Below are positions 24,097-33,293 of a stretch of DNA of 62,888 bases, in pieces. Position 1 is the stretch's first letter; each line of letters opens with the position of its first letter. The DNA is from an uncultured Oscillospiraceae bacterium (GTDB taxonomy: Bacteria; Bacillota; Clostridia; Oscillospirales; Oscillospiraceae). The stretch is from positions 1-62,888 of the forward strand of contig CAKUED010000018.1 in NCBI GenBank assembly GCA_934646005.1. The letters run 5' to 3'. A program made the translations under genes and the position numbers. A model generated the notes under the pieces. The model had not been told where the DNA came from. It ran no database searches and saw only the letters and a program-made list of their open reading frames with translations.

Positions 24097-25554
24097 TTAC
24101 TTTATGCGCGCGAGCAGGTCGAAGATCTCGTCCTTCTGCCGCGGCAGCTCGTCCGCGCGCGCGATGTAGTCCTGCGGGGATTTGGGGTTGTGGAAGCGCT
24201 CGAGCTGTCCCGGCGCAAGCTGCACCTTCGTCATGCCCCCGCCGCCGAGCGAGAGGATGGTGTGCAGCTCCTCCATCATATATATGTTGTAAAGCCCCGG
24301 ATAGCCCTCGCGGCACCAGCCGGTATTTTCAAAGCCGCCGGTCGTGTACTTCTGCCGGTAGAGATAATACGGCGTAAAACCCGCCGCGCGCAGGCTGCGC
24401 GAGGCGACCGACAGCATATCGCGCACCATCTCCCACCCCGGCAGCTGCGCCTTCGTCCACGAGCGCGCCGCGCCCTTTTTGAGCGCCAGCGTGTGCACCG
24501 TCACATTCGTCGGACCGAGGGCGATGATCTCCTTCATCGTGTTCGTGAACGACATCAGCATATCGCACGGCAGCCCCGCGATGATGTCCATGTTAATGTC
24601 CGTAAAGCCCGCCGCGCGCGCCATCTGATAGGCTTCAATCGTCTGCTGTGCCGTGTGGCGGCGGCCGATCGTGTGCAGCACGGAGTCGGACATCGTCTGC
24701 GGGTTGATGGAGATGCGCGTCGCGCCGCCGTTTTTGATGACCGCGAGCTTTTCCGCGTCCAGCGTGTCGGGCCGTCCGCCCTCCACGGTAAATTCCAGAC
24801 AGCGCGAGAGGTCGAAATTGTCCTGCACCGCTTGCAGCAGCCGCACCATCTGGGGGCTGGAGAGCGTGGTCGGCGTGCCGCCGCCCATGTAGAGCGTGCG
24901 GATATGCCAGCCGGACTCTGCGAGCTTTTTGCCGGTATACTCAATTTCGCGGATGAGCACGTCCAGATACGGCGCGAGCAGGTCGCCGAATTTTTCGATC
25001 GACTGGCTCACGAACGAGCAGTACGCGCAGCGCGTGGGGCAGAACGGGATACCAATATACACCGAAAGATCGCGCGGTGCAAGGTTTTTCATCGCGGCAA
25101 GCGTCTGATTTGCCGCCTCGATGCACATTTTGCGCCGCGGCGTGGTTACATAAAACTCCTTGCGGAGCATTTTATCGACCTCCTGCTCGCTCTCGCCCTC
25201 CAAAAGCGCCGCCGTGGCGAGCTTGGTCGGACGCACGCCCGCCAGCGCGCCCCACGGCGGGAGCTGGTCGCGCGCCTGAATCGCCGCGCGGTAAAAGCTG
25301 CGCTGCAAAAGCCTGCGCGTGGCGCGCACGTCCGCCTTTTCCGTGAGGATATGCGCGCGGGAGCGGATGATGGTCGAGCCGCGGATAATGCGCGTGGTCG
25401 CCGTGACCCACGTCTCGCCGCGGTACAGCGCCGAAATGATGCCGTCGCCCTTGAAGGGCTCGTCACAGATCTCGGGGGGATCGTCCGGGAAGAGCTGCAT
25501 TTGCAGCTGCTCTACGGCATAGCGCTCGGAATGTCCCAAAAAATACAGCTTCAT
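24097..25554 (-). CDS. hemZ: Oxygen-independent coproporphyrinogen III oxidase-like, HemZ
   Basis: A 485-residue radical SAM enzyme with CPTRCAYCSF (Cys172, Cys176, Cys179) and a long N-terminal extension characteristic of HemZ. It would act in oxygen-independent tetrapyrrole synthesis, although members of this branch are not all proven. It overlaps the MBL hydrolase gene by four bases. Confidence 0.9.
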   Translation of the reverse strand: MKLYFLGHSERYAVEQLQMQLFPDDPPEICDEPFKGDGIISALYRGETWVTATTRIIRGSTIIRSRAHILTEKADVRATRRLLQRSFYRAAIQARDQLPPWGALAGVRPTKLATAALLEGESEQEVDKMLRKEFYVTTPRRKMCIEAANQTLAAMKNLAPRDLSVYIGIPFCPTRCAYCSFVSQSIEKFGDLLAPYLDVLIREIEYTGKKLAESGWHIRTLYMGGGTPTTLSSPQMVRLLQAVQDNFDLSRCLEFTVEGGRPDTLDAEKLAVIKNGGATRISINPQTMSDSVLHTIGRRHTAQQTIEAYQMARAAGFTDINMDIIAGLPCDMLMSFTNTMKEIIALGPTNVTVHTLALKKGAARSWTKAQLPGWEMVRDMLSVASRSLRAAGFTPYYLYRQKYTTGGFENTGWCREGYPGLYNIYMMEELHTILSLGGGGMTKVQLAPGQLERFHNPKSPQDYIARADELPRQKDEIFDLLARIK

Positions 25555-26153
25555 CGCATCGCCTCTCGCAAATACGGATTTGTCCGGCGCTCGTAATCCA
25601 AGGTAGAGCTCTCGCCATGCCCCGGCAGCACCGTATAGTCGCCCTCCAGATGCCCCAGCCGCGCTAAAGATAAGCGCATGGCGGCATCATCCCCGCCGAT
25701 AAAATCGGTCCTGCCATATGACCCGGCAAAGAGCGTATCGCCGGTAAAGAGCGCATTTTCGCACTGTAAGCACACCGACCCCGGCGTATGCCCCGGCGTG
25801 TGCAGCACGCGGAACGTCAGCCCGCCGCAGGAAACGGTGTCGCCGTCTGCGTAGGTGTTTGTGTAAACGAGGTTGCCGTTACTCATGTTCGTGTTGTTGT
25901 CGGTGTCCTGCGCGTGGACGTAGACCGGCACATCCGGCAGCGCCGCGTGCAGAGACTTCAGCGCGCCCGTGTGGTCAAAATGCGCGTGCGTGAGCAAAAT
26001 GCACCCCACGCGCCACCCCTGCGCCTGCACAGTCTCCAGAATTTTCGCGCTGCGCGTCGCCGGGTCGATCACAGCGCACAAACCGCTGCGTTCATCCGAA
26101 ACAAGATAGCAGTTCGTCTCCAAAGGTCCAAGCACCAGCGTGATGATGTTCAT
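25551..26153 (-). CDS. Metallo-beta-lactamase-fold hydrolase (glyoxalase II-like)
   Basis: A 200-residue MBL-fold protein: THAHFDH (His56, His58, Asp60, His61), HTPGHTPGS, FTGDTLF and LPGHGES. It matches the small GloB-like hydrolases commonly encoded beside dtd and RSH in Clostridia. Substrate unknown; thioester hydrolysis is likely. The ATG follows GGAGAAC. Confidence 0.88.
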   Translation of the reverse strand: MNIITLVLGPLETNCYLVSDERSGLCAVIDPATRSAKILETVQAQGWRVGCILLTHAHFDHTGALKSLHAALPDVPVYVHAQDTDNNTNMSNGNLVYTNTYADGDTVSCGGLTFRVLHTPGHTPGSVCLQCENALFTGDTLFAGSYGRTDFIGGDDAAMRLSLARLGHLEGDYTVLPGHGESSTLDYERRTNPYLREAMR

Positions 26154-26201
26154 AGTTGTTCTCCTTTAGTCGTGCGGGTTCGGTCGGACGTTCCGATTTT
26201 G

Positions 26202-26627
26202 CGTAGGGGCGGGGTTCTACCCCGCCCGCGCGGTATAATATAACAATTTTGAATGCACCAATGCGGACGCGCACGCACCCGTAGGGGCGGACGACCCTGT
26301 CCGCCCGGCGGTACGCACCTGCAAAATTGCACGCACCAATGCGAATCCGCACACCGTTTGTAGGGGTCGATGCCGCGCTCTCCCCGCACGTCGCACGTCC
26401 GTTTTTACGATACATTGCAGCAAATTTGCCGTTGCCCCACGGTCGGACAGGGTCGTCCGCCCCTACAGGACGTTGTACGTTTCCGCCGAAGGTGTCTGCA
26501 ATTTTGCGATTGCATCCTGCCGGGTCGATGTGGGCATCGCCCCCTACAGGCAAATCACATTGTCGCCGCACATTGTGCGGTTTTGCGGCTGCGAATTGCG
26601 CGGGCGGGGTAGAACCCCGCCCCTACG
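26202..26627. repeat. Hairpin array R4 (complete unit)
   Basis: The cleanest copy: C (26202-26227), A (26280-26306), B variant (26360-26386), A' (26439-26466), B' (26518-26548), C' (26599-26627), spaced about 50-55 bases apart. It fills the 513-base gap between dtd and the MBL gene; no ORF in it is credible. The remaining 39 bases up to dtd contain nothing notable. Confidence 0.87.
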
Positions 26628-26666
26628 CAGATTTGGCAGATTTTACGCGTGTGTCGTTCGGCGGTA

Positions 26667-27116
26667 CTATTTCAGGTCGTCGGTATCCACAATGAGTGTC
26701 ACCGGTCCTTCGTTGACCGACTCCACCAGCATATGCGCGCCGAACTCGCCGTGCTGCGGGGGGAATCCTAATCGTTCGCACTCAGCTAAAAACTGCTCAT
26801 AGAGCGGGATCGCCTGTTCGGGTCTGGCGGCGGCGAGGAAGTTTGGTCTCCTGCCGTGGGACACGTCGCCGTAGAGCGTGAACTGGCTCACCACCAGCAC
26901 GCTGCCGCCCACGTCCGTGAGCGACAGATTCATCTTGTCGTTTTCATCGGTAAAAATGCGCAGCCCGCAAATTTTCTCGGCGAGCTTGCGGCATTTTTCG
27001 GGCGTATCGTCCGGGCAGATGCCCAGCAAGATCAGAAATCCGCGCCCGATGCTCCCGCTCACCGCGCCGTCGATGGTGACGGACGCGGAGCGGACGCGCA
27101 TCACAACTGCTTTCAT
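26667..27116 (-). CDS. dtd: D-aminoacyl-tRNA deacylase
   Basis: Removes D-amino acids (and glycine from tRNA-Ala) mischarged on tRNA. 149 residues: MKAVVMRVRSASVTIDG start, SQFTLYGD (77-84) and NEGPVT, the active-site cross-subunit motifs. It lies 12 bases after RSH and is probably co-transcribed. Confidence 0.96.
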   Translation of the reverse strand: MKAVVMRVRSASVTIDGAVSGSIGRGFLILLGICPDDTPEKCRKLAEKICGLRIFTDENDKMNLSLTDVGGSVLVVSQFTLYGDVSHGRRPNFLAAARPEQAIPLYEQFLAECERLGFPPQHGEFGAHMLVESVNEGPVTLIVDTDDLK

Positions 27117-27128
27117 CGTATTCCTCCG

Positions 27129-29300
27129 TTAATTGATGCCGCGCCTGATCTGCCTGACGCCGGAGATCCCGCGCAGGCGCGCGCAGATGCTCTCCAGCTC
27201 CGTGAGCGAGTGCACCGCGAACGTCATCGCGATGAGGCACTGCCCGCCGGGAACGTTGCGCGCGTTCATCTCGCTGATGCGCACGCGAAGCCCCGTGAGC
27301 ACCGTTGCAATATCGAGCATCAGCCCGTCGCGGTCCGTGCCCTCCAGCTCAAGGGACGTCATAAACGTCGCGTCCGGGGACTGCACCCACGTCACGCGCA
27401 CCCAGCGCCCCGCCTGCGCGGGGTCGTCCGCGCCCCTGGCGTTCGGGCAGTCGCGCCGGTGGACCGACACGCCATAGCCCTTGGTGATAAAGCCGATGAT
27501 GTCGTCGCCCGGCACGGGCGCGCAGCAGCGGCTGAATTTGACCATGCATGAGCCGATGTCCTCCACCACAACGCCGGAGGTATTCGGCGTCCCGGCGGCG
27601 GGGGGCTTGATCTGAAGCGGCTGCTCCTTGGCGGTCTGCGCGCGGCTTGCCTTCGTCAGCTCGTCCTTGATGCGCCCGACGGCCTTGAGCGCCGTCATGC
27701 CGCCAAAGCCGATGGTGGCGTACAGATCGTCCAGCGACGCAAAGCTGACCTTTTTCAGCAGCGTCGGCAGCAGCTCCTCGTCATTTACCAGCGCGGGGTC
27801 GATGCCGATGTGCCGCAGCTCGGACTCAAAGCTCGCCTTGCCGCGGATGATGTTCTCCTCGCGCTTTTCCCGCTTGAACCACTGCTTGATCTTGATGCGC
27901 GCCTGATTGGACTTGCAGATGTTCAGCCAGTCGCGGCTGGGGCCCTTGGCGGTCTTGGAGGTCAAAATCTCCACAATATCGCCGTTATGCAGCGGCACGT
28001 CAAAGCCCGCGATGCGGTTATTGACCTTTGCGCCGATCATGGAGTTGCCCACGGCGGAGTGGATGGCGTAGGCAAAGTCGATGGGCGTTGAGCCGGCGGG
28101 CAGGCTCATGACCTTGCCCTTGGGTGTAAAGACGAACACCTCGTCGTCAAACATATCGACCTTGAGCGAGTGGATGTAGTCATCCGCGTCGGTGTCCTGC
28201 TGATTTTCGAGCAAGCGCCGCACCCACTCAAATTCCTTTTCCGTGCCGCCCTCGACGTGCTGCTTGTATTTCCAGTGCGCGGCAACGCCGTATTCCGCCG
28301 TCTGGTGCATCTCCCACGTCCGAATTTGGACCTCAAACGGGATGCCCTGTGAGCCGATGACCGTGGTGTGCAGCGACTGGTACATATTCGGCTTCGGCGT
28401 GGAGATATAGTCCTTGAATCTGCCCGGAATGGGGCTGAACAGGTCGTGGATATGCCCCAGCACGTTATAGCAGTCGGCGATGTTGTCCACGATCACGCGG
28501 AAGGCATAGAGGTCGTACAGCTCCTCGATCGTCTTATTCTGCGCGCGCATTTTGCGGTAGATGGAATAGGTGTGCTTCACGCGCCCGTAGATCGAGCCGT
28601 GGATGCCGACGGAAGCAAGCCGGTTCGTGATCTTGCCCTGAATGGCGTTCATGAAGCTCTGGGAGCTCTGCTCGTTTTTCTTGAGATAGTCGATGATCTG
28701 CTGATAGCCGTCGGGGTCGAGGTACTGAAGAGAAATATCCTCCAGCTCCCACTTGATCTTCTGCATGCCGAGCCGGTGCGCCAGCGGCGCGTAAATTTCC
28801 ATCGTCTCCATGGACTTGGAGATCTGCTTCGCCGGGGTCTGGAACTCCAGCGTGCGCATATTGTGAAGCCGGTCGGCGATCTTGATGAGGATGACGCGGA
28901 TGTCCTTGGACATTGCCATGAACATCTTGCGCAGATTCTCCATCTGCTGCTCTTCCATCGTGGAATACTGCACGCGCGTCAGCTTCGTGACGCCCTCCAC
29001 CAGCTCCGCGACCGTCTCGCCGAAGCGGCGGGAGACCTCTTCAAAGCTGGCGTCGGTGTCCTCCAGGCAATCATGCAGCAGCGCGGCGGCGATGGCGTCG
29101 GTGTCCAGCCCGATCTCCGCCACGATCTCCGCGACCGCGAGCGGGTGGATGATATACGGCTCGCCCGATTTGCGGAGCTGATTTTTATGCTTTTCATCGG
29201 CATAGCGGTACGCTGCCTCGATCACGTCCATATCCGCCGAGGGCGTATAGCGCTGCACCGCCTGGATCATCGCCTGATAATGTTCTTCTTTTGTCTGCAT
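27129..29300 (-). CDS. relA: Bifunctional (p)ppGpp synthetase/hydrolase (RSH)
   Basis: Sets the stringent-response alarmone level. 723 residues: HD hydrolase domain with HDCLED (His76-Asp81), synthetase domain about 235-350 (DLYAFRVIVD, TPKPNMYQSLHTTV), TGS domain about 395-455 (VFTPKGKVMSLPAGSTPIDFAYAIHS) and a C-terminal ACT domain. Both catalytic halves look intact. It follows recJ after four bases. Confidence 0.95.
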   Translation of the reverse strand: MQTKEEHYQAMIQAVQRYTPSADMDVIEAAYRYADEKHKNQLRKSGEPYIIHPLAVAEIVAEIGLDTDAIAAALLHDCLEDTDASFEEVSRRFGETVAELVEGVTKLTRVQYSTMEEQQMENLRKMFMAMSKDIRVILIKIADRLHNMRTLEFQTPAKQISKSMETMEIYAPLAHRLGMQKIKWELEDISLQYLDPDGYQQIIDYLKKNEQSSQSFMNAIQGKITNRLASVGIHGSIYGRVKHTYSIYRKMRAQNKTIEELYDLYAFRVIVDNIADCYNVLGHIHDLFSPIPGRFKDYISTPKPNMYQSLHTTVIGSQGIPFEVQIRTWEMHQTAEYGVAAHWKYKQHVEGGTEKEFEWVRRLLENQQDTDADDYIHSLKVDMFDDEVFVFTPKGKVMSLPAGSTPIDFAYAIHSAVGNSMIGAKVNNRIAGFDVPLHNGDIVEILTSKTAKGPSRDWLNICKSNQARIKIKQWFKREKREENIIRGKASFESELRHIGIDPALVNDEELLPTLLKKVSFASLDDLYATIGFGGMTALKAVGRIKDELTKASRAQTAKEQPLQIKPPAAGTPNTSGVVVEDIGSCMVKFSRCCAPVPGDDIIGFITKGYGVSVHRRDCPNARGADDPAQAGRWVRVTWVQSPDATFMTSLELEGTDRDGLMLDIATVLTGLRVRISEMNARNVPGGQCLIAMTFAVHSLTELESICARLRGISGVRQIRRGIN

Positions 29301-29304
29301 ACTA

Positions 29305-31368
29305 CTATCGTTCCTTTGCTTTTTTCAGGCGCGCGAGGATCGCGCTGCTCTCCAGATCGGCTTTATGCCCGTCCAGGCACATGACGATCTGGACCGTCCC
29401 GCGCTGCGCGCGCAGGCGCAGGAGCTTCTGCTCGGAAAATACGTCCAAACAGATGCGCAGCCGCCCGCAGGTACACACGCTCCCGGTCTGGCGGGCGATC
29501 TTGCGGCTCAGGCAGCCGATCTCGTCGAGCAGCCGCCCGTCCTGCGCGTTCGCGGCGAGGTAGCGCCACACCGCCACAAAGTCGCACCGCTGCGGCAGCA
29601 GCGCCTCGACCTCTTCCGGCAGGAGCGGCTCGCGGGAGATGAATTTTCGGTAAATGCCCTCGGTCAGGCGGCGGCTCTGCCGCGCCGCCTCGTCGGGGCG
29701 GATGTCAATGAGGTTGAGCTGCACCGTGCGCAGCGCGCGGAAGTCGTTGATCTGCGGGGTGAAGGCGATGTCCACCGTGTCGCCCACGGCGACGGCGGCG
29801 CGCAGCGCGTTCACCGAAAAATAGATGGCGCGGAAGCTCCGCCGCCCGCGCGACAGGCGCAGCCGCAGATGCTTGCCGCCGCCGACCTCCGACAGCTCCG
29901 TCACGGTCAGGTTCGTCATGCACAGCACCGGGCGCGGGCAGCCCGCGCCGCACGGCTCGAGCTCGTCGAGCGCGGCGACGTTTGCAAGCGACAGCAGCGC
30001 GGGCGGAATGCAGCAGTCGATCTGCAAGGCGGCGCTGCACGCGTCCGAGCGTGCAAACTCCGCCGCGCGGGCGCAGATCGCCTCGCGGAAGGCGTCGATA
30101 TTCTCGCGCCGGATGGTAAAGCCCGCCGCCAGCTCGTGCCCGCCGTAGCTCTCCAGCAGCTCCGACAGCTCCGAGAGCGCGCGGAACAGATGAAAGCCCC
30201 CGTAGGAGCGCGACGACGCCTTGCCCTTTTCCCCGTCCAGACAGATGAGGAACGTCGGGCAGCGGTATTCCTCGGCAAGGCGCGAGGCGACGATGCCCAC
30301 CACGCCCTGATGCCATCCCTCGTCCGCCAGCACGATGGCATCGGGCTGCCGGTCCTTTGGCAGCATGGCGACCGCCTGCTCGTAAATTTCGCTCTCGACC
30401 TCCTGCCGCCGCCGGTTCAGGCGGCAGAGCTGCTGCGCAAGCTCCTGCGCGCGCGGCGCGCTGTGGGTGAGAAACAGCTCCGTCGCCACGTTCACCTCGC
30501 CCATGCGCCCGGCGGCGTTGATGCGCGGCGCGAGCGTATAGCCGATGAGCCCGGCGGTCACGGGTGCTTTTGCCCCGCACTCCGCCATGAGCGCGGCGAG
30601 TCCCACGCGCTGCGGCTCGCCCAATGCGGCAAGCCCCTGCGCGACCATCGCGCGGTTCTCGCCCACGAGCGGCATCACATCCGCCACCGTGCCGAGGCAC
30701 AAAAGGTCGCAGTACCGCGCCAGCAGCGCCTGCTGGTCGCCGGAGAGCGCGGCGGCGAGCTTGAACGCCACGCCCACGCCAGCCAGCCCGCGCTGCGAGC
30801 CGTCCGGCTGGTCGAGGCGGTGCGGATCGACGACCGCCGCGCACTGCGGCAGCTCCGTCTTGCACTCGTGATGGTCGGTGATGACCAGATCAATATTTTT
30901 TTCGCGGCACAAAAGCGCCTCATCCAGCGCCGTGATGCCGCAGTCCACCGTGACGATCAGGCGCACGCCCTGCGCGCTGAGCGCTTCGATGGCGGTCGGA
31001 TTCAAACCGTAGCCCTCCTCCAGCCGCGCGGGGATGTAGCTGACCACATCGCCGCCGCGCTCGCGCAGAAATTCCGTCAGCAGACAGGTGGCGGTGATGC
31101 CGTCCACGTCATAATCGCCGAACACGCAGATTTTTTCGTGTTCATCCAGCGCCCTTTGCACGCGTGTGCGGGCGCGCTCCATATCCAGCAGCGCGAAGGG
31201 GTCGGTCAGCGGACCGTCCGCCGACAAAAACGCGTGCGCCGCCTCGGGCGTGTCATAGCCGCGGCTGCACAGCACCGCCGCCGCGATGGGGGAGTAGCCC
31301 GCGCGCTCCAGCGCGTTCGCCTGCCCCGGCTGATACTCGCGGGCAATTGCCCAGGTTCCGTACTTCAC
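29305..31368 (-). CDS. recJ: Single-stranded-DNA exonuclease RecJ
   Basis: A 5'-3' exonuclease of the DHH family used in recombination and mismatch repair. 687 residues with FGDYDVDG (Asp85, Asp87, Asp89), TDHHECK (165-167) and the DHHA1 and OB parts expected downstream (GLRINAAGRMG-like PRINAAGRMGEV, GGHELAAGFTI). First gene of the leftward operon to dtd. Confidence 0.95.
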   Translation of the reverse strand: MKYGTWAIAREYQPGQANALERAGYSPIAAAVLCSRGYDTPEAAHAFLSADGPLTDPFALLDMERARTRVQRALDEHEKICVFGDYDVDGITATCLLTEFLRERGGDVVSYIPARLEEGYGLNPTAIEALSAQGVRLIVTVDCGITALDEALLCREKNIDLVITDHHECKTELPQCAAVVDPHRLDQPDGSQRGLAGVGVAFKLAAALSGDQQALLARYCDLLCLGTVADVMPLVGENRAMVAQGLAALGEPQRVGLAALMAECGAKAPVTAGLIGYTLAPRINAAGRMGEVNVATELFLTHSAPRAQELAQQLCRLNRRRQEVESEIYEQAVAMLPKDRQPDAIVLADEGWHQGVVGIVASRLAEEYRCPTFLICLDGEKGKASSRSYGGFHLFRALSELSELLESYGGHELAAGFTIRRENIDAFREAICARAAEFARSDACSAALQIDCCIPPALLSLANVAALDELEPCGAGCPRPVLCMTNLTVTELSEVGGGKHLRLRLSRGRRSFRAIYFSVNALRAAVAVGDTVDIAFTPQINDFRALRTVQLNLIDIRPDEAARQSRRLTEGIYRKFISREPLLPEEVEALLPQRCDFVAVWRYLAANAQDGRLLDEIGCLSRKIARQTGSVCTCGRLRICLDVFSEQKLLRLRAQRGTVQIVMCLDGHKADLESSAILARLKKAKER

Positions 31369-31408
31369 TCAAATACACATCCAGTATATCTTTTTATCTT
31401 TTTCGGCT

Positions 31409-31437
31409 ATTATAGCATCCTGCGCGGCATTGCACAA
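31409..31437 (-). promoter_or_regulatory. recJ operon promoter
   Basis: Minus strand TTGTGC, a 17-base spacer, TATAAT. Positioned to drive recJ-relA-dtd. Confidence 0.65.
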
Positions 31438-31558
31438 CAAAAAATCTTTCTGACAGGCAAATAAACCGTTAGTTTTCGCGATTTTGACGGCGGATTTTGC
31501 TTCCTTTTTCCGCTGCGTTGTGCTATGCTGGCAAAAATATCACCGAGGGAGGGTGCTT

Positions 31559-32422
31559 ATGAAGCGAAAAAACCGCCCCGTCCGGCGGCTGTGCGCGGCG
31601 GGGCTGCTCGCTGTGCTGGCGGCGATGGGCTGGTATGAAAACTACACCGTGCGCGTGCTGACGCAGCCGATCGTCTCCGCGCGCCTGCCGGAGGGCTTTG
31701 ACGGCTTTCGCATCGCGCAGATCTCCGATCTGCACGCGCGCGAGTTTGGCAAGGACAACGAACACCTCGCCGAGCTCGTGCGCGCGGCAAGGCCCGACCT
31801 CATCGCCCTCACGGGCGATCTTGCCGACGAGCGGCGCGACCCCATGGCGCTGAAGCCCTTTCTGCAAGCGCTGTGCGCCATCGCGCCGGTGTATTTTGTG
31901 ACGGGCAATCACGAGTGGGTGCTGCAAAAAAAGACGCGGCAGGCGATGCTCAAAATGCTGGACGCGTGCGGCGTCAGGCGTCTGCGCAACGATTATGTCA
32001 CGCTCACGCGTGGAAGTGACAGCATCATCCTTGCGGGCGTGGATGACCCGAACGGTCCTGCCGACCAGAAAACGCCCGCGCAGCTCTTCGGTGAGCTCCG
32101 CGAGGAGGCGGACGAGGACGCGTTCATCCTGCTGCTCGCGCACCGCAACGACGAGCTGGCGCGCTGGGCGCATCTGGGCGCGGACGTGGTGCTCTGCGGG
32201 CACGCGCACGGCGGCATCGTGCGCCTGCCGGGTCTGGGCGGCGTGCTCGGCACGCACTACGATCTGTTCCCCGACTATGACGCGGGGCTGTATACGCACG
32301 GCAAAACATCCATGTACGTCAGCCCCGGCTTCGGCGGCATCCGGGGGCTGCCGCTGCGGTTTGCCAACCGCCCGGCGCTGTGTATTCTGGAGCTGCGGCG
32401 GGAAAACACGGAAAAACCGTAA
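31559..32422 (+). CDS. Membrane-anchored calcineurin-like phosphoesterase (YkuE-like)
   Basis: A 287-residue metallophosphoesterase: N-terminal transmembrane helix (about 11-24), then QISDLHA (Asp57, His59), LTGDLAD, GNHEW, LLAHRND and GHAHGG, the five metal-site motifs. The relatives include YkuE and UDP-2,3-diacylglucosamine-type hydrolases; the substrate is open. GAGGGAGG before the ATG at 31559 fixes the start. Confidence 0.9.
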   Translation: MKRKNRPVRRLCAAGLLAVLAAMGWYENYTVRVLTQPIVSARLPEGFDGFRIAQISDLHAREFGKDNEHLAELVRAARPDLIALTGDLADERRDPMALKPFLQALCAIAPVYFVTGNHEWVLQKKTRQAMLKMLDACGVRRLRNDYVTLTRGSDSIILAGVDDPNGPADQKTPAQLFGELREEADEDAFILLLAHRNDELARWAHLGADVVLCGHAHGGIVRLPGLGGVLGTHYDLFPDYDAGLYTHGKTSMYVSPGFGGIRGLPLRFANRPALCILELRRENTEKP

Positions 32423-32450
32423 ACTTTTTTTAAACAATTGTCAGGATTCG

Positions 32451-32478
32451 TTGCCTTTTTGTCATCCGGCACTATAAT
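32451..32478 (+). promoter_or_regulatory. Promoter of the zinc-ribbon membrane protein
   Basis: TTGCCT (32451-32456), 16-base spacer, TATAAT (32473-32478). Confidence 0.65.
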
Positions 32479-32515
32479 AATGCGTATCAAGCGTGCGTGA
32501 AAGGCAGGATGCGGG

Positions 32516-32905
32516 ATGTTTCGGAAGATCGGCGACGCGCTCAGGCGTTTTTTCTCAGGGCGGTATGGGACAGATCCGCTCAATCGGTTTTTGCTGTACG
32601 TCGCGCTCGGCTGCCTGCTGCTCGGCTGGCTGGGCGGAAAATATCTGGCGGCCTGGATGAGCGTGTTCAACGTGCTGGCGTATGTGCCGCTCATTTGGTG
32701 CATCGTGCGGATGTACTCGCGCAATTTTGCCGCCCGGCGGCGCGAAAACGCGGCGTATATGCGCTTCTGGACGCGCCTCAAGGACCGGCAGAACCGCTAC
32801 TTCCGCTGCCCCCGCTGCAACCAGACCGTGCGCGTGCCGCGCGGCAAGGGGCGCATCAGCATCCGCTGCCCCAAATGCGGCGAGCGGTTTGAAAAGAAAA
32901 CGTAA
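32516..32905 (+). CDS. Small membrane protein with C-terminal zinc ribbon
   Basis: A 129-residue protein: basic N-terminus, two hydrophobic helices (about 24-45 and 47-66), then a cytoplasmic four-cysteine ribbon (CPRCNQTVRVP and CPKCGE). Such proteins are common Clostridial orphans with no assigned role. It is monocistronic, with its own promoter and terminator. Confidence 0.8.
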   Translation: MFRKIGDALRRFFSGRYGTDPLNRFLLYVALGCLLLGWLGGKYLAAWMSVFNVLAYVPLIWCIVRMYSRNFAARRRENAAYMRFWTRLKDRQNRYFRCPRCNQTVRVPRGKGRISIRCPKCGERFEKKT

Positions 32906-32910
32906 AAAAA

Positions 32911-32940
32911 GCTGCGGCAATGCCGCAGCTTTTTATTTTT
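32911..32940 (+). terminator. Terminator of the zinc-ribbon gene
   Basis: GCTGCGGC, AAT, GCCGCAGC followed by TTTTTATTTTT. Confidence 0.92.
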
Positions 32941-32959
32941 GACGCGTCCTCCGGGAAGC

Positions 32960-33293
32960 CGTAGGGGCGGGGCTCTGCCCCTCCCGGCGGTATGTACCGG
33001 CGAACACGGATGCACCTATGCGAATCCGCACTATGTTTGTAGGGGTCGATGCCCACATCGACCCGCACGCCGCACGTTCGTTTTTATAATACATTGCGGC
33101 AAATTTGCCGTTGCCCAACGGGCGGACAGAGGCGTCCGCCCCTACAGAACGTTTTGCGATTTCGCCGAACATCGTGCAATTTTGTGATTGCATCCTGCCG
33201 GGTCGATGTGGGCATCGACCCCTACGGACATTTTTCGTATTCGCCATCCGTCGTGCAAATTCGCCCGCGCGCCCTGTTCGGGCGGGGGTTCTC
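32960..33293. repeat. Hairpin array R5, incomplete
   Basis: Order: C (32960-32986), B (33038-33064), A' (33119-33145), B' (33199-33226) and a half C' (33278-33293). The first A with its linker is missing. The right arm of the last C' is cut where the dnaC stop codon begins, so the array ends exactly at the gene. Non-coding. Confidence 0.83.

Noticed and set aside
24080..24316. N-terminal extension of the amidohydrolase
   Set aside because: The upstream codons are antisense-phase readings of hemZ and lack a start with a ribosome site; AAGGAG marks 24079.
29365..31464. A 699-codon plus-strand ORF opposite recJ
   Set aside because: Antisense shadow of recJ, rich in Arg, His and Ala.
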